In this document: positions 32,765 through 41,163 of the stretch, in pieces
Numbering within the stretch: the first letter of the stretch is position 1
Layout: each line of letters opens with the position of its first letter
Origin: Subsaximicrobium wynnwilliamsii
GTDB lineage: Bacteria; Bacteroidota; Bacteroidia; Flavobacteriales; Flavobacteriaceae
NCBI RefSeq assembly: GCF_007997225.1
Contig: NZ_VORM01000001.1
Location: 62,001 to 126,000 of the forward strand
DNA length: 64,000 nt
Reading direction: 5' to 3'
Notes under the pieces: model-generated
Database searches by the model: none
Told to the model about the DNA's origin: nothing
Seen by the model: the letters and a program-made list of their open reading frames with translations, nothing else
Translations under genes and position numbers: made by a program

Positions 32765-33715
32765 TTATTGGGTTTCCCAAATGTCTGTTCTGTAGTTCTC
32801 ATCATCATTTTCTATAATTTGAACATAACTCTTATATCTAGAATAAGCGACCTCATCTTTATCCAATGCGTTTTTAACAGCGCAATTGGGCTCTTCAATA
32901 TGTAAACAATTGTTGAATTTGCAATCTTGTTTTAATTTGAAGAATTCTGGAAAATAATCGCCAACTTCTTCCTTGTCCATATCTACAATCCCAAACCCCT
33001 TGATTCCTGGCGTATCGATAATCTGGGCGCCAAAGCTCAAATCAAACATCTCTGCAAAGGTTGTGGTATGTTGCCCTTGTTGATGTTGCGCCGAAATAGC
33101 CTTGGTCTTAAGATCCAAGTTTGTCTCTATGGCATTGATCAAGGTAGATTTACCAACGCCTGAATGTCCCGCAAACATGCTTACCTTATCTGCCATTAAA
33201 GCTTTTACTTGATCCACATTCTTCCCTGTCTCTGCGGAAATGCCTATACACTCATACCCTATTTTTCGATACACATGCGCCAGAAAACGCACCTCATCTA
33301 AAGTATCGTTGGAATAAGTGTCTACTTTATTGAATAAAATGACCGTTTTGATGGAATAGGCTTCCGCAGTGACCAAAAACCGATCTATAAAACTTGTAAA
33401 GGTGGGCGGATTATCTATTGTGACCAATAAAAAAACCTGATCGATGTTGGACGCAATGATATGTGTTTGCTTAGATAGATTGACCGATTTCCTAATAATG
33501 TAGTTCGTTCGATCGTGAATGCGATGGATAACACCAGTAACCACATCATTATTGGTTTCCAGTTCAAAATCCACATGGTCTCCAACCGCAATGGGATTGG
33601 TGCTTTTTATGCCCTTCAATCTAAATTTACCCTTGATTCGGCATTGGTAGCTCGCACCAAGATCTGTGTTCACGGTGTACCAACTGCCGGTGGATTTATA
33701 AACGGTTCCTGTCAT
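32765..33715 (-). CDS. rsgA: Ribosome small-subunit-dependent GTPase A
   Basis: A 316-residue circularly permuted GTPase. The OB domain is at 1-75. The G motifs run in permuted order: NKVD (G4), GHSGVGKSTLINA (G1) and DTPG (G3). The C-terminal zinc finger is seen as CKFNNCLHIEEPNC. It matures the 30S subunit. Stand-alone gene here. Confidence 0.96.
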   Translation of the reverse strand: MTGTVYKSTGSWYTVNTDLGASYQCRIKGKFRLKGIKSTNPIAVGDHVDFELETNNDVVTGVIHRIHDRTNYIIRKSVNLSKQTHIIASNIDQVFLLVTIDNPPTFTSFIDRFLVTAEAYSIKTVILFNKVDTYSNDTLDEVRFLAHVYRKIGYECIGISAETGKNVDQVKALMADKVSMFAGHSGVGKSTLINAIETNLDLKTKAISAQHQQGQHTTTFAEMFDLSFGAQIIDTPGIKGFGIVDMDKEEVGDYFPEFFKLKQDCKFNNCLHIEEPNCAVKNALDKDEVAYSRYKSYVQIIENDDENYRTDIWETQ

Positions 33716-33873
33716 TGATTACTATTGAAAAACAAAATAACGAATTTTATTGTTGCCATATCCCATCTTGGTCTTATTATTCTAAAAAACCAGACGATAA
33801 AAAGTTCAGAAGACCAAGCTAAAATAAGTACACAAGCATTTATTTTTACCCTTTTAAATCAAAAGAGCACTCC

Positions 33874-34521
33874 TTAATATATAATCGCTTTTTTTGAAGC
33901 GATCTTTTCACCTTCAGCATATAGATTTACAAGATATATGCCAGCGGCTTCATTGGATAGGTCAATCCATAACTTAGCATTTGACGCGTCATAATTTTCT
34001 TCGGAAATAATCCTGCCTGAAATATTGGCCACTATCACTTTCAATTCTGAAAAAGGCGCTTCTGTTTTTATTTGGAAGAAACCGTCTTTTGAAGGATTTG
34101 GAAAAAGCTTTGTTTTGGGCGATTCCTTTAGCTCTTGAGCTTCAGAAGAATCATGAGCTACCATACAACAAATGCTGCATTGGATCGTATGACATGACAT
34201 AGTTCTGGAGCCAAAACCATAGATAACCACTTCGTCCAGGGCCTCATACTCATCCAATACAACAGTTATGCTTTCGGCTTGCCCAACAGGGATGTGCTTG
34301 GTTGCAAATCCCAAATAGGAAATAATCAAGGTATCTGCAGGTTTTGCCGAAATCAAAAACCGCCCTTCATGGTCGGTAGCTGTTCCTTTAGTTGAATGTT
34401 TTACCAAAATATTGGCCAAAGGCAAGGCGCCATTAGGGTCATAAACTGTTCCTTTAATCAATGTTTGTCCATATATAGACAAGCTCATTAAAACCGATAC
34501 AATAAGTAGTGTTTTTTTCAT
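33874..34521 (-). CDS. Small T9SS cargo: carboxypeptidase-regulatory-like domain plus sorting tail
   Basis: 215 residues. A signal peptide (LLIVSVLMSLSIYGQ) is followed by a CarboxypepD_reg-like domain (KGTVYDPNGALPLANILVKHSTKGTATDHEGRF, about 22-90) and an end like the TonB-plug linker (LDEVVIYGFGSR). Then come Cys110, Cys115, Cys118 and Cys119, and a type-A T9SS sorting domain opened by FPNPS (140-144). The mix of a SusC-type N-terminus and a secretion tail in one small protein is uncommon. Function unknown. Confidence 0.78.
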   Translation of the reverse strand: MKKTLLIVSVLMSLSIYGQTLIKGTVYDPNGALPLANILVKHSTKGTATDHEGRFLISAKPADTLIISYLGFATKHIPVGQAESITVVLDEYEALDEVVIYGFGSRTMSCHTIQCSICCMVAHDSSEAQELKESPKTKLFPNPSKDGFFQIKTEAPFSELKVIVANISGRIISEENYDASNAKLWIDLSNEAAGIYLVNLYAEGEKIASKKAIIY

Positions 34522-34621
34522 GATGGTGCTTTTTAAATTTGAATGTCAAACTTAGCAGAGTACTTGACAATTAAAAAGCAACAATGAGTGAACCGGGCAG
34601 TTCATTGCGTAAAGCGCATAA

Positions 34622-34648
34622 AAAAAGCCTCAATAACATGAGGCTTTT
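34622..34648 (-). terminator. Terminator of the aromatic amino-acid operon
   Basis: AAAAGCCTCA and TGAGGCTTTT form a stem with a short loop, and the minus strand continues with a T-run. It lies 6 bp after the DAHP synthase stop. Confidence 0.87.
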
Positions 34649-34653
34649 GATGC

Positions 34654-35736
34654 TTATCCGTTAATAACCTTTTCTTGGTGGTTAATCGATTCTTGGTGGA
34701 TGGCTTTGAAAACTCGAAGAATAAACTCCTCGCTCAAGTTTTTTTCCTCGCCTTGCAGAATCATTTTGCCCAAAATCTCATTCCAACGTTTGGTTTGCAG
34801 TACCGCAACGTTTTTCGTCTTTTTAAGTGCTCCAATCTCATCGGCAACTTTCATTCGTTTGCCCATCATATCAATAAGTTGATGGTCAACCACGTCAATT
34901 TGTGTTCTTAAGGTATTCAACTTGTTATTATAGTCGGCACCTTCCGCAGTTTCCTTTTTGATTTTAAGATCTTTAGTGATTTGAATCAAGGTCTCTGGCG
35001 TAATTTGCTGGGCGGCATCGCTCCAGGCATTGTCTGGGTCGTAATGGGTTTCCACCATCATTCCGTCGTAATTGAGGTCCAGTGCGGTTTGGCACAGATC
35101 AAAGATGATATCGCGACGTCCTGCAATGTGCGAAGGGTCTAAAATCAATGGCAAATCTGGAAAGCGATTTTGCAGATCTACTGCAATCTGCCATTCAGGA
35201 TTGTTACGGTATCTCGTTTTTTCGTAGGTTGAAAAGCCTCTGTGAATTACGCCCAAATTCTTGACATCGGCCGTGTGAAAGCGTTCTACGGCACCAAGCC
35301 ACAAAGCTAGATCGGGGTTTACTGGGTTTTTGATAAGCACTATTTTATCTGTTCCTTTCAAGGCATCTGCAATATCCTGCACAATAAACGGACTCACAGT
35401 GGTTCTTGCTCCAATCCACAAAATATCAACATCGTGTTTAAGCGCCAAATCCACATGATTGGCATTGGCAACCTCTGTAGTGGTTAACATACCGGTTTCC
35501 TGTTTTGCTTTTTGCAACCATTTGAGACCCAAAGCACCAACACCTTCAAAATTTCCTGGACGTGTTCTTGGTTTCCAGATGCCTGCACGTAAAACGGTGG
35601 CATCACTCTCTTTAAGTTGGTGCGCTATCTTTAGCACTTGTGCTTCGGTTTCGGCACTGCAGGGTCCTGCAATGACCAATGGATGGTTTAATCCGAAATT
35701 ATCTAACCAACCTCTAAGTTCTTTCTTGTTTTCCAT
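34654..35736 (-). CDS. Bifunctional 3-deoxy-7-phosphoheptulonate synthase / chorismate mutase
   Basis: 360 residues. Residues 1-255 are a short type I-beta DAHP synthase (IAGPCSAETEAQVL, RAGIWKPRTRPGNFEG, DPSHIAGRR, GMMVETHYDP). Residues about 265-350 are an AroQ chorismate mutase helix bundle (LNTLRTQIDVVDHQLIDMMGKRMKVADEIG). The mutase sits at the C-terminus, as in the Porphyromonas enzyme and opposite to Bacillus. The fused mutase may act both as enzyme and as prephenate-sensing control. It is the last gene of the leader-controlled operon. Confidence 0.95.
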   Translation of the reverse strand: MENKKELRGWLDNFGLNHPLVIAGPCSAETEAQVLKIAHQLKESDATVLRAGIWKPRTRPGNFEGVGALGLKWLQKAKQETGMLTTTEVANANHVDLALKHDVDILWIGARTTVSPFIVQDIADALKGTDKIVLIKNPVNPDLALWLGAVERFHTADVKNLGVIHRGFSTYEKTRYRNNPEWQIAVDLQNRFPDLPLILDPSHIAGRRDIIFDLCQTALDLNYDGMMVETHYDPDNAWSDAAQQITPETLIQITKDLKIKKETAEGADYNNKLNTLRTQIDVVDHQLIDMMGKRMKVADEIGALKKTKNVAVLQTKRWNEILGKMILQGEEKNLSEEFILRVFKAIHQESINHQEKVING

Positions 35737-35923
35737 GCGTTTTGTTTTTCAGATATTTCATCTTAAAATATCTTGATTCACTATTGTTTTTGAATTCTAA
35801 ATCTCTTTCTCTATTATATGCGGTCCCTTCAGGATTAGAAAATTGTATTTCGTCGCTTCGGGACTTTTGGGCCCAACTTGATTTGCACATTCCCAACCAA
35901 TTCCAAACATATACTTCTATTCT

Positions 35924-35970
35924 ACTACCCCCTACCAACTACCCACTACCAACTACCCACTACCAACTTC
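35924..35970. repeat. (CTACCAACTACCCA)n short tandem repeat
   Basis: Tandem CTACCAACTACC words in the 246-bp tyrA-DAHP synthase gap. The same word in the other orientation forms the tract at 57523-57572 after leuD. Confidence 0.7.
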
Positions 35971-35982
35971 TAAGCACCCACT

Positions 35983-36834
35983 TCACTTTATCCCCTTCAA
36001 GATCTCTTTAATATGATTGGTGTTTTTCATCTCATTAAAGATACCTTCAAAATCATCGGCCTCCATATAATTTTTGAATTGCTGTAAGTTGCTGATGTAT
36101 TCCTCCAAGGTTTCAATCACGTTGTCTTTATTCTGCTTAAAAATGGGAGTCCACATATTTGGGGAGCTTTTGGCCAAGCGCACGGTGCTTTCAAAACCAC
36201 TCCCCGCCATATCAAAAATGTCTCGTTCGTTTCTTTCTTTATCAATTACCGTTTTACCCAGCATAAAAGCCGAGATATGGGAGAGATGCGATACATAAGC
36301 GATGTGTTTATCATGAGCCACAGGATTCATGTAACGAATGCGCATGCCCAAATCACTGAACAATTGCAAGGCTTTTTCCTGCAGCTTAAACGCGGTTTTT
36401 TCAACCTCACAAATAATATTGGCTTTAGCGTTGAACAACCCGGGAATTGCCGCACTTGGCCCAGAAAACTCGGTACCTGCAATGGGGTGCGCCGCCAAAA
36501 AATTACGCCTTCTGGGATGCTGCTCCACGGCTTGGCATATTGGTGATTTTGTGGAACCTACGTCAAATACCAAAGTAGTATCAGCAATATGGTGCAATAC
36601 TTTTGGCAGTTCCAACAAGGCCACATCCACAGGAATCGCGAGCACTACCAAATCGGCATTTTGCAAATCCTCCAGTTTCGCCTCTGCATCTATGACTTTT
36701 AAAGCTATGGCTTCCTCAATATGCTTTTGGTTGTTGTCAATGCCGAAAACCGTTACGTTCTCATACTTGGACTTGATATCCAAGGCCATGCTTCCGCCAA
36801 TTAACCCTACACCTATTATATATATCTGTTTCAT
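35983..36834 (-). CDS. tyrA: Prephenate dehydrogenase
   Basis: A 283-residue TyrA. The NAD-binding start is IIGVGLIGGSMALDI. It is followed by VVLAIPVDVAL, FDVGSTKSPICQAV, the substrate motif HPIAGTEFSGPSAA and the YVSHLSHI helix. It makes 4-hydroxyphenylpyruvate for tyrosine. No ACT domain is visible. It starts one base after the aminotransferase stop. Confidence 0.95.
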   Translation of the reverse strand: MKQIYIIGVGLIGGSMALDIKSKYENVTVFGIDNNQKHIEEAIALKVIDAEAKLEDLQNADLVVLAIPVDVALLELPKVLHHIADTTLVFDVGSTKSPICQAVEQHPRRRNFLAAHPIAGTEFSGPSAAIPGLFNAKANIICEVEKTAFKLQEKALQLFSDLGMRIRYMNPVAHDKHIAYVSHLSHISAFMLGKTVIDKERNERDIFDMAGSGFESTVRLAKSSPNMWTPIFKQNKDNVIETLEEYISNLQQFKNYMEADDFEGIFNEMKNTNHIKEILKGIK

Positions 36835-36835
36835 A

Positions 36836-37981
36836 TTATCTCAATCTTGCCAATGCCTCTTCCATTTCTTCCAATTCCGCACAAAGCGAAATGCGGATAT
36901 ACCCTTTGCCATTGCTGCCAAAAATAGTGCCTGGAGCGATAAAAATAGACCGTTCTTTTAATATGGTATCGACGTAATCTTCCGCATCAATATGCTCGGG
37001 CAGTTTTGCCCAAATAAACAAACCCGTGGCATTTTTATCATAAGTGCATTTTAAGACATCGGCAATTTTCCAAGCGACTTCACGACGTTCTTGATAAACG
37101 CTGTTTAAGCTACCATACCAAAGTTCGGAACAGTCCAATGCTTCAATGGCACCGCGCTGAATGCCCAAAAACATGCCAGAATCCATATTGCTCTTCACTT
37201 TGAGCACTGCTTTTAAATAGGTCTCATGCCCCAAAAGCATGCCAACACGCCAACCTGCCATATTAAAGGTTTTGCTCAACGAATTGAGTTCGAGACACAC
37301 GTCTTTCGCCCCTTTGTATTTTAAGATGCTTCTAGGCTTTGGGTTGAGCACAAAGCTATACGGATTATCATTGACCAATAAAATATCATTACGTTTGGCA
37401 AAGCCAATCAAATCTTCAAATAATTTGTTGGACGCTGTAGCTCCTGTTGGCATGTGCGGATAATTGACCCACATCAATTTGACCTTTTTAAGACCCCTTT
37501 TTTCTAAGGCCAGCAAATCGGGATGCCAATCGTTGGTTTCAGTCAAATCATAAAATACTGGCGTGGCGCCCACCAAATTAGTGACCGAGGCGTACGTGGG
37601 ATAGCCAGGGTTTGGGATAAGCACCTCGTCTCCCGGATTTAAAAAAGCCAAGGAAACATGAAAAATACCTTCCTTGCTGCCCATGAGTGGTAAAATCTCA
37701 TTATCGGCGTTCAAATAGGTTTTGAACTGGGTTCTATAAAATTTGGCAATAGCCTCTCGAAGTTCTGGAATCCCTTGATAACTTTGATACTTATGTGCGC
37801 TGGGTTCTTCAAAAGCCTCCACCAAGCCATTGAGCACGCGCTCTGGCGGGGCAAGGTCGGGACTCCCAATACCCAAATTGATAATGGGTTTGCCCTTTGC
37901 TTTTAAGGCAGCGACTTCCCTCAATTTCTTTGAGAAGTAGTATTCTTCAACGTGCGCTAATCGGTTGGCAACAGCTATCAT
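36836..37981 (-). CDS. PLP-dependent aminotransferase of the aromatic pathway (class I/II)
   Basis: A 381-residue fold-type I aminotransferase. GSPDLAPP and NPGYPTY bind substrate and cofactor, and the PLP lysine lies in SLSKTFNMAGWRVG. The C-terminal FIWAKLP and GYIRISL motifs are typical. Its place between pheA and tyrA, with a 4-bp overlap with pheA, suggests it makes Phe and Tyr from the keto acids, or arogenate. Sequence alone does not settle the substrate. Confidence 0.9.
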   Translation of the reverse strand: MIAVANRLAHVEEYYFSKKLREVAALKAKGKPIINLGIGSPDLAPPERVLNGLVEAFEEPSAHKYQSYQGIPELREAIAKFYRTQFKTYLNADNEILPLMGSKEGIFHVSLAFLNPGDEVLIPNPGYPTYASVTNLVGATPVFYDLTETNDWHPDLLALEKRGLKKVKLMWVNYPHMPTGATASNKLFEDLIGFAKRNDILLVNDNPYSFVLNPKPRSILKYKGAKDVCLELNSLSKTFNMAGWRVGMLLGHETYLKAVLKVKSNMDSGMFLGIQRGAIEALDCSELWYGSLNSVYQERREVAWKIADVLKCTYDKNATGLFIWAKLPEHIDAEDYVDTILKERSIFIAPGTIFGSNGKGYIRISLCAELEEMEEALARLR

Positions 37982-38931
37982 AAACTTGTGTTTTTATATT
38001 CGCCCAAAATCTTAAAATCCTGCGCCATAAGCGCAACAATGGCTTTGGCCTTTTCAAAATCGGAGTAAGACTCGAAAGTCACATCAACAAAAAAGGCGTA
38101 TTTCCAAGGGGTTTCAATCTTTGGGAGGGACTGTATTTTGGTAAGGTTCAACTTGCAATCGCTTAGCACATTCAACAGCGCCGCCAAACTCCCACGTTTG
38201 TGGTCGAGTTCAAATTTTAAAGAAGCTTTGTTGAAATGAGCAGTATCCAGATTGGATACCTCTCGCTCTACAATTACAAATCGGGTTTCATTGTTTTTTA
38301 TGGTTTGGATGCTGTGCTCCAAAATCTCGAGTTCAAAAAACTCTGAAGCCAATTGAGACGCAATGGCTGCCACATTTTTCAATTGTTTTTTCTGAATGCG
38401 CTCCGCCACTTCGGCGGTATCCTTATCCTCAATAAGTTTGATATGAGGATGCTTTCTAAAAAAAGCCTTGCATTGCAACAATGCCATTGGGTGGGAATAT
38501 ACTTCCCTAATATCGGCGATTTCCTGACCAGGAAGCGCCATCAAGCAATGTTGAATGTCGAGATAATGCTCACCAATTATGTGTAGGTTATGGTCATCAA
38601 TCAAGGCGTAATTAGGCAAAATAGACCCTGCGATGGAATTTTCCAAAGCCATTATAACCGCGTCACTTTGACCAGTCAACAAACTATCGACCGCCTCAGC
38701 AAAGGTCATGCATTCATTAACCTTTACACTGGTATCAAAATACTGTTGCGAAACAATATGGTGGAATGAGCCCTTCACACCTTGTATGGCAACCGATTTA
38801 ATGGTTTTTACTGGTTGGGTTTGTTTAACCGCCGTCGTTTCAGGATGGGATTTACTCAAAATTATCGTGTTTTGTTTCAACTTAAAATTGCTTTGCAAAC
38901 TATATGGTAAAAAAAAAGTCCCGATTTTCAT
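37978..38931 (-). CDS. pheA: Prephenate dehydratase
   Basis: Dehydratase domain: VAIQGVKGSFHHIVSQQYF, the AVIMALENSIAGSI loop, and NNETRFVIVERE with the catalytic Thr-Arg-Phe. A C-terminal ACT domain (SLKFELDHKRGSLAALLNVL) should bind Phe for feedback. The start is uncertain. ATG 38931 has AGGAG five bases upstream but lies in the loop of the attenuator hairpin and adds about 50 unlike residues. A TTG at 38859 gives a more normal N-terminus. It is the first gene of the operon. Confidence 0.93.
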   Translation of the reverse strand: MKIGTFFLPYSLQSNFKLKQNTIILSKSHPETTAVKQTQPVKTIKSVAIQGVKGSFHHIVSQQYFDTSVKVNECMTFAEAVDSLLTGQSDAVIMALENSIAGSILPNYALIDDHNLHIIGEHYLDIQHCLMALPGQEIADIREVYSHPMALLQCKAFFRKHPHIKLIEDKDTAEVAERIQKKQLKNVAAIASQLASEFFELEILEHSIQTIKNNETRFVIVEREVSNLDTAHFNKASLKFELDHKRGSLAALLNVLSDCKLNLTKIQSLPKIETPWKYAFFVDVTFESYSDFEKAKAIVALMAQDFKILGEYKNTSL

Positions 38932-38938
38932 CGAGACT
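38909..38938 (-). terminator. Attenuator terminator in the pheA leader
   Basis: On the RNA, AGUCUCGAU pairs with AUCGGGACU (9 bp, one U-G) across a GAAA tetraloop, followed by nine U. It is a textbook intrinsic terminator placed between a Phe/Tyr/Trp-rich leader peptide and pheA. The upstream words CGAG, CC and UAU at the end of the leader ORF can pair with AUA, GG and CUCG in and before the 5' arm, offering an antiterminator. Confidence 0.85.
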
Positions 38939-38961
38939 CCTATTATAAATTGTTATGTCAT

Positions 38962-39036
38962 TTATACATATAAGGCCTCGCTCTTTTTGCTGAAAAAGAA
39001 ATAAAACCAGTTAAAATATGTAGTATTTGCTAACAT
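38962..39036 (-). CDS. Aromatic leader peptide of the pheA operon
   Basis: A 24-codon ORF from ATG 39034-39036 to TAA 38962-38964. Residues 7-15 read YFNWFYFFF, that is five Phe, two Tyr and one Trp within 9 codons. Another Tyr is second to last. It stops 24 nt before the terminator hairpin. This is the layout of ribosome-mediated attenuation. A ribosome stalled at these codons would leave the following segment free to form the antiterminator, and a fast ribosome would cover it and permit termination. Confidence 0.82.
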   Translation of the reverse strand: MLANTTYFNWFYFFFSKKSEALYV

Positions 39037-39165
39037 TGATTCGCTAATTGACTGCTAAAGTAATTATATTTTCAACAAATAGAAATGGATAGTTGCTATT
39101 TTTTTATTTTTTTTAGCAGTTTTAAAGAATTGTCATTAAAAACAAACCTGTTTACGAATAATCCC

Positions 39166-39173
39166 TATTTTTG
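39166..39173 (+). promoter_or_regulatory. Candidate -7 box for gldA
   Basis: TATTTTTG matches TAnnTTTG and is 16 bp before the gldA ATG, implying a very short leader. No -33 partner was found at the normal distance. Confidence 0.4.
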
Positions 39174-39189
39174 AGTAAATATCCAAATC

Positions 39190-40083
39190 ATGTCTATTGA
39201 AGTTGAAAACATCTCAAAGGTCTATGGCGAACAGCGTGCGTTAGACCATATTTCATTCAAGATCAATAAGGGTGAGATCGTAGGTTTTTTAGGCCCAAAT
39301 GGTGCTGGAAAATCCACATTGATGAAAATATTGACCACTTATAGTTCTGCTTCGGAAGGCTTTGCCATAGTAACCGGCAAAGATGTGGTAACTAATAAAC
39401 AGGCAGTGCAACAAAGTGTTGGTTATTTGCCAGAACACAACCCGCTTTATCTGGACATGTATGTGAAGGAGTATCTCAACTTCAATGCGGGCATTTATAA
39501 GGTTTCCAAAGCGAGAATCGCGGAAGTCATCACACTTACCGGATTGACCCCCGAAGTGCATAAAAAAATCGGACAACTATCTAAAGGCTATCGCCAACGG
39601 GTTGGCCTGGCTAATGCTCTGCTGCACAACCCAGATGTGCTTATCTTAGACGAACCCACAACGGGCTTGGACCCAAATCAACTGGTTGAGATTAGGCATT
39701 TGATCAAAAATGTGGGTGCCGATAAAACGGTATTTCTTTCAACGCATATCATGCAAGAAGTCGAGGCCATTTGCGACCGCGTCATTATCATCAACAAAGG
39801 CCAAATCGTTGCCGACAAGAAACTGAAGGATTTGCGTGATGACACAGAACAAACGGTTATTGTTGAATTTGATTATCGTGTAGAAGATGCTTTCTTATTG
39901 AGACTCCCCAAAGCGAAATCGGTAAAGAACACCCATGATTTTACATATGAAATCACCTTTGCCACTTCGGACGACATGCGCTCAAAGGTTTTTGACTTTG
40001 CACATGACAATGAGTTGAAAATCCTTCAGCTCAACCAGAAAAATGCGAGCTTGGAAAGTTTGTTTCGGGAATTGACGAATTAG
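39190..40083 (+). CDS. gldA: Gliding motility ABC transporter ATP-binding protein GldA
   Basis: A 297-residue ABC ATPase. Walker A is GPNGAGKST (35-43), the signature LSKGYRQRVGLANALLHNP and Walker B LILDEPTTGLD. The C-terminal extension (RVEDAFLLRLPKAKSVKN... LESLFRELTN) fits GldA, which acts with GldF and GldG; those genes are not in the window. A stand-alone gldA is usual in flavobacteria. Confidence 0.9.
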   Translation: MSIEVENISKVYGEQRALDHISFKINKGEIVGFLGPNGAGKSTLMKILTTYSSASEGFAIVTGKDVVTNKQAVQQSVGYLPEHNPLYLDMYVKEYLNFNAGIYKVSKARIAEVITLTGLTPEVHKKIGQLSKGYRQRVGLANALLHNPDVLILDEPTTGLDPNQLVEIRHLIKNVGADKTVFLSTHIMQEVEAICDRVIIINKGQIVADKKLKDLRDDTEQTVIVEFDYRVEDAFLLRLPKAKSVKNTHDFTYEITFATSDDMRSKVFDFAHDNELKILQLNQKNASLESLFRELTN

Positions 40084-40090
40084 GTTTCAG

Positions 40091-40145
40091 TTTTCAGTCT
40101 TCAGTTGGCAGTCTTCAGTCTCAGTCTCAGTCTCAGTCTCAGTAA
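40091..40145. repeat. (CAGTCT)n short tandem repeat after gldA
   Basis: CAGTTTTCAGTCTTCAG, then repeated CAGTCT units, begins a few bases past the gldA stop. A related CAGTTTTCAGTCTTC stretch restarts near 40233. Confidence 0.7.
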
Positions 40146-40180
40146 AATTATTCATTTATTCCATTGTTCCTCTGCGCCTT

Positions 40181-40214
40181 TGCGCCCCTGCCTGGCGGCA
40201 GGCAGGTTTGCGAG
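40181..40214. repeat. GC-rich repeat CTGCCTGGCGGCAGGCAGG, copy 2
   Basis: The same unit as 4759-4793 (TGCGCCCCTGCCTG...CAGGCAGGTTTGCGAGA). The GCCTG..CAGGC core can form a stem. Confidence 0.65.
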
Positions 40215-40232
40215 AACAATAAGTTTATGTCT

Positions 40233-40338
40233 CAGTTTTCAGTCTTCCTTTTTCCTTCTTTCGTCTTCGGTCTTCGGTCTTCCGTCTTCGGTCTTCCTTT
40301 TTCCTTCTTTCGTCTTCGGTCTTTCGTCTCCCATCTTC
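40233..40338. repeat. TCTTCGG/TTTCCTTC degenerate tandem repeat
   Basis: Repeated CGTCTTCGGTCTTCGGTCTTC and CTTTTTCCTTCTTTCG words fill the space between gldA and the DUF2807 gene, strongly strand-biased for pyrimidine. Confidence 0.6.
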
Positions 40339-40364
40339 CGCCTTCCAACCAACCAAAATCCAAC

Positions 40365-41117
40365 TCAATTCTCATAAATCAACTTCCCTGTATAAAACTG
40401 TTCCACCGCAACTATTGGTGGTGTGTTGACAAGTATGACGTCACCTGTACTTCGTATCTCACCCTTTAAAGATTGTTGGGCATTAATAATCATATCGTTA
40501 CTACTACGCTGAAAAATAGTCACATTTTGGGCTATAAAATTTCGACCTTCAAAACGAGCATCACCCGAAAAGAATCCAATTGTGGCATTGGTGGTTTGGC
40601 CGCTGATATAACAACTTGACAAATTATTGACCACAACCGAAAAATCGATGCAATTGACCTCCAAACGAAAATCTCCATCGGTATGAAACGTGTCTTCTCC
40701 GTTGGCGTCTTCAGAAATCAAGGCGAGCCTATCAAAATTGAGGACACCCTCATTTCTTACCGCCAATCCTGAGCTGTTGCGTATTTCAGTTAGATTTGGG
40801 ACGCTCACAAAAATCTTGGTCAAGCCATAATCACGAGTGATATTGCAGGCATTATTATTGTAGAGTTTGAGTCGGCCATTTTCAACTTTGACTTCGATAT
40901 CGTTCATGAGATATTCGCCAGTTTCAACCGTCACTTTTTGCTCGGGAGCTTGAGTAATGATGAGCTCGATACGCTCAAATACGGTAATTTGGGTAAAAGG
41001 TTCTACCGCAAATTCCTTTTGGATGAGATCCCCTGCATTTTGAAAACAATTGGGCACGTTCTCGCCATTGCAGGATAATAAAAAAATGGGCATTAGCAAA
41101 TAAAAAAAGTTTCTCAT
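40365..41117 (-). CDS. DUF2807 (head GIN domain) lipoprotein
   Basis: 250 residues with a lipoprotein signal (MRNFFYLLMPIFLLSC, Cys16). The DUF2807 beta-solenoid-like domain follows: FTQITVFERIELIITQAPEQKVTVET, VENGRLKLYNNNACNITRDYGLTKIFVSVPNL and LTEIRNSSGLAVRN. Such proteins sit on the outer membrane or periplasmic face; their role is unclear. Stand-alone gene. Confidence 0.85.
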   Translation of the reverse strand: MRNFFYLLMPIFLLSCNGENVPNCFQNAGDLIQKEFAVEPFTQITVFERIELIITQAPEQKVTVETGEYLMNDIEVKVENGRLKLYNNNACNITRDYGLTKIFVSVPNLTEIRNSSGLAVRNEGVLNFDRLALISEDANGEDTFHTDGDFRLEVNCIDFSVVVNNLSSCYISGQTTNATIGFFSGDARFEGRNFIAQNVTIFQRSSNDMIINAQQSLKGEIRSTGDVILVNTPPIVAVEQFYTGKLIYEN

Positions 41118-41163
41118 TAAATTTCTAATTCAAATAATTATAGCAGGAGTCAAATACATTTGA

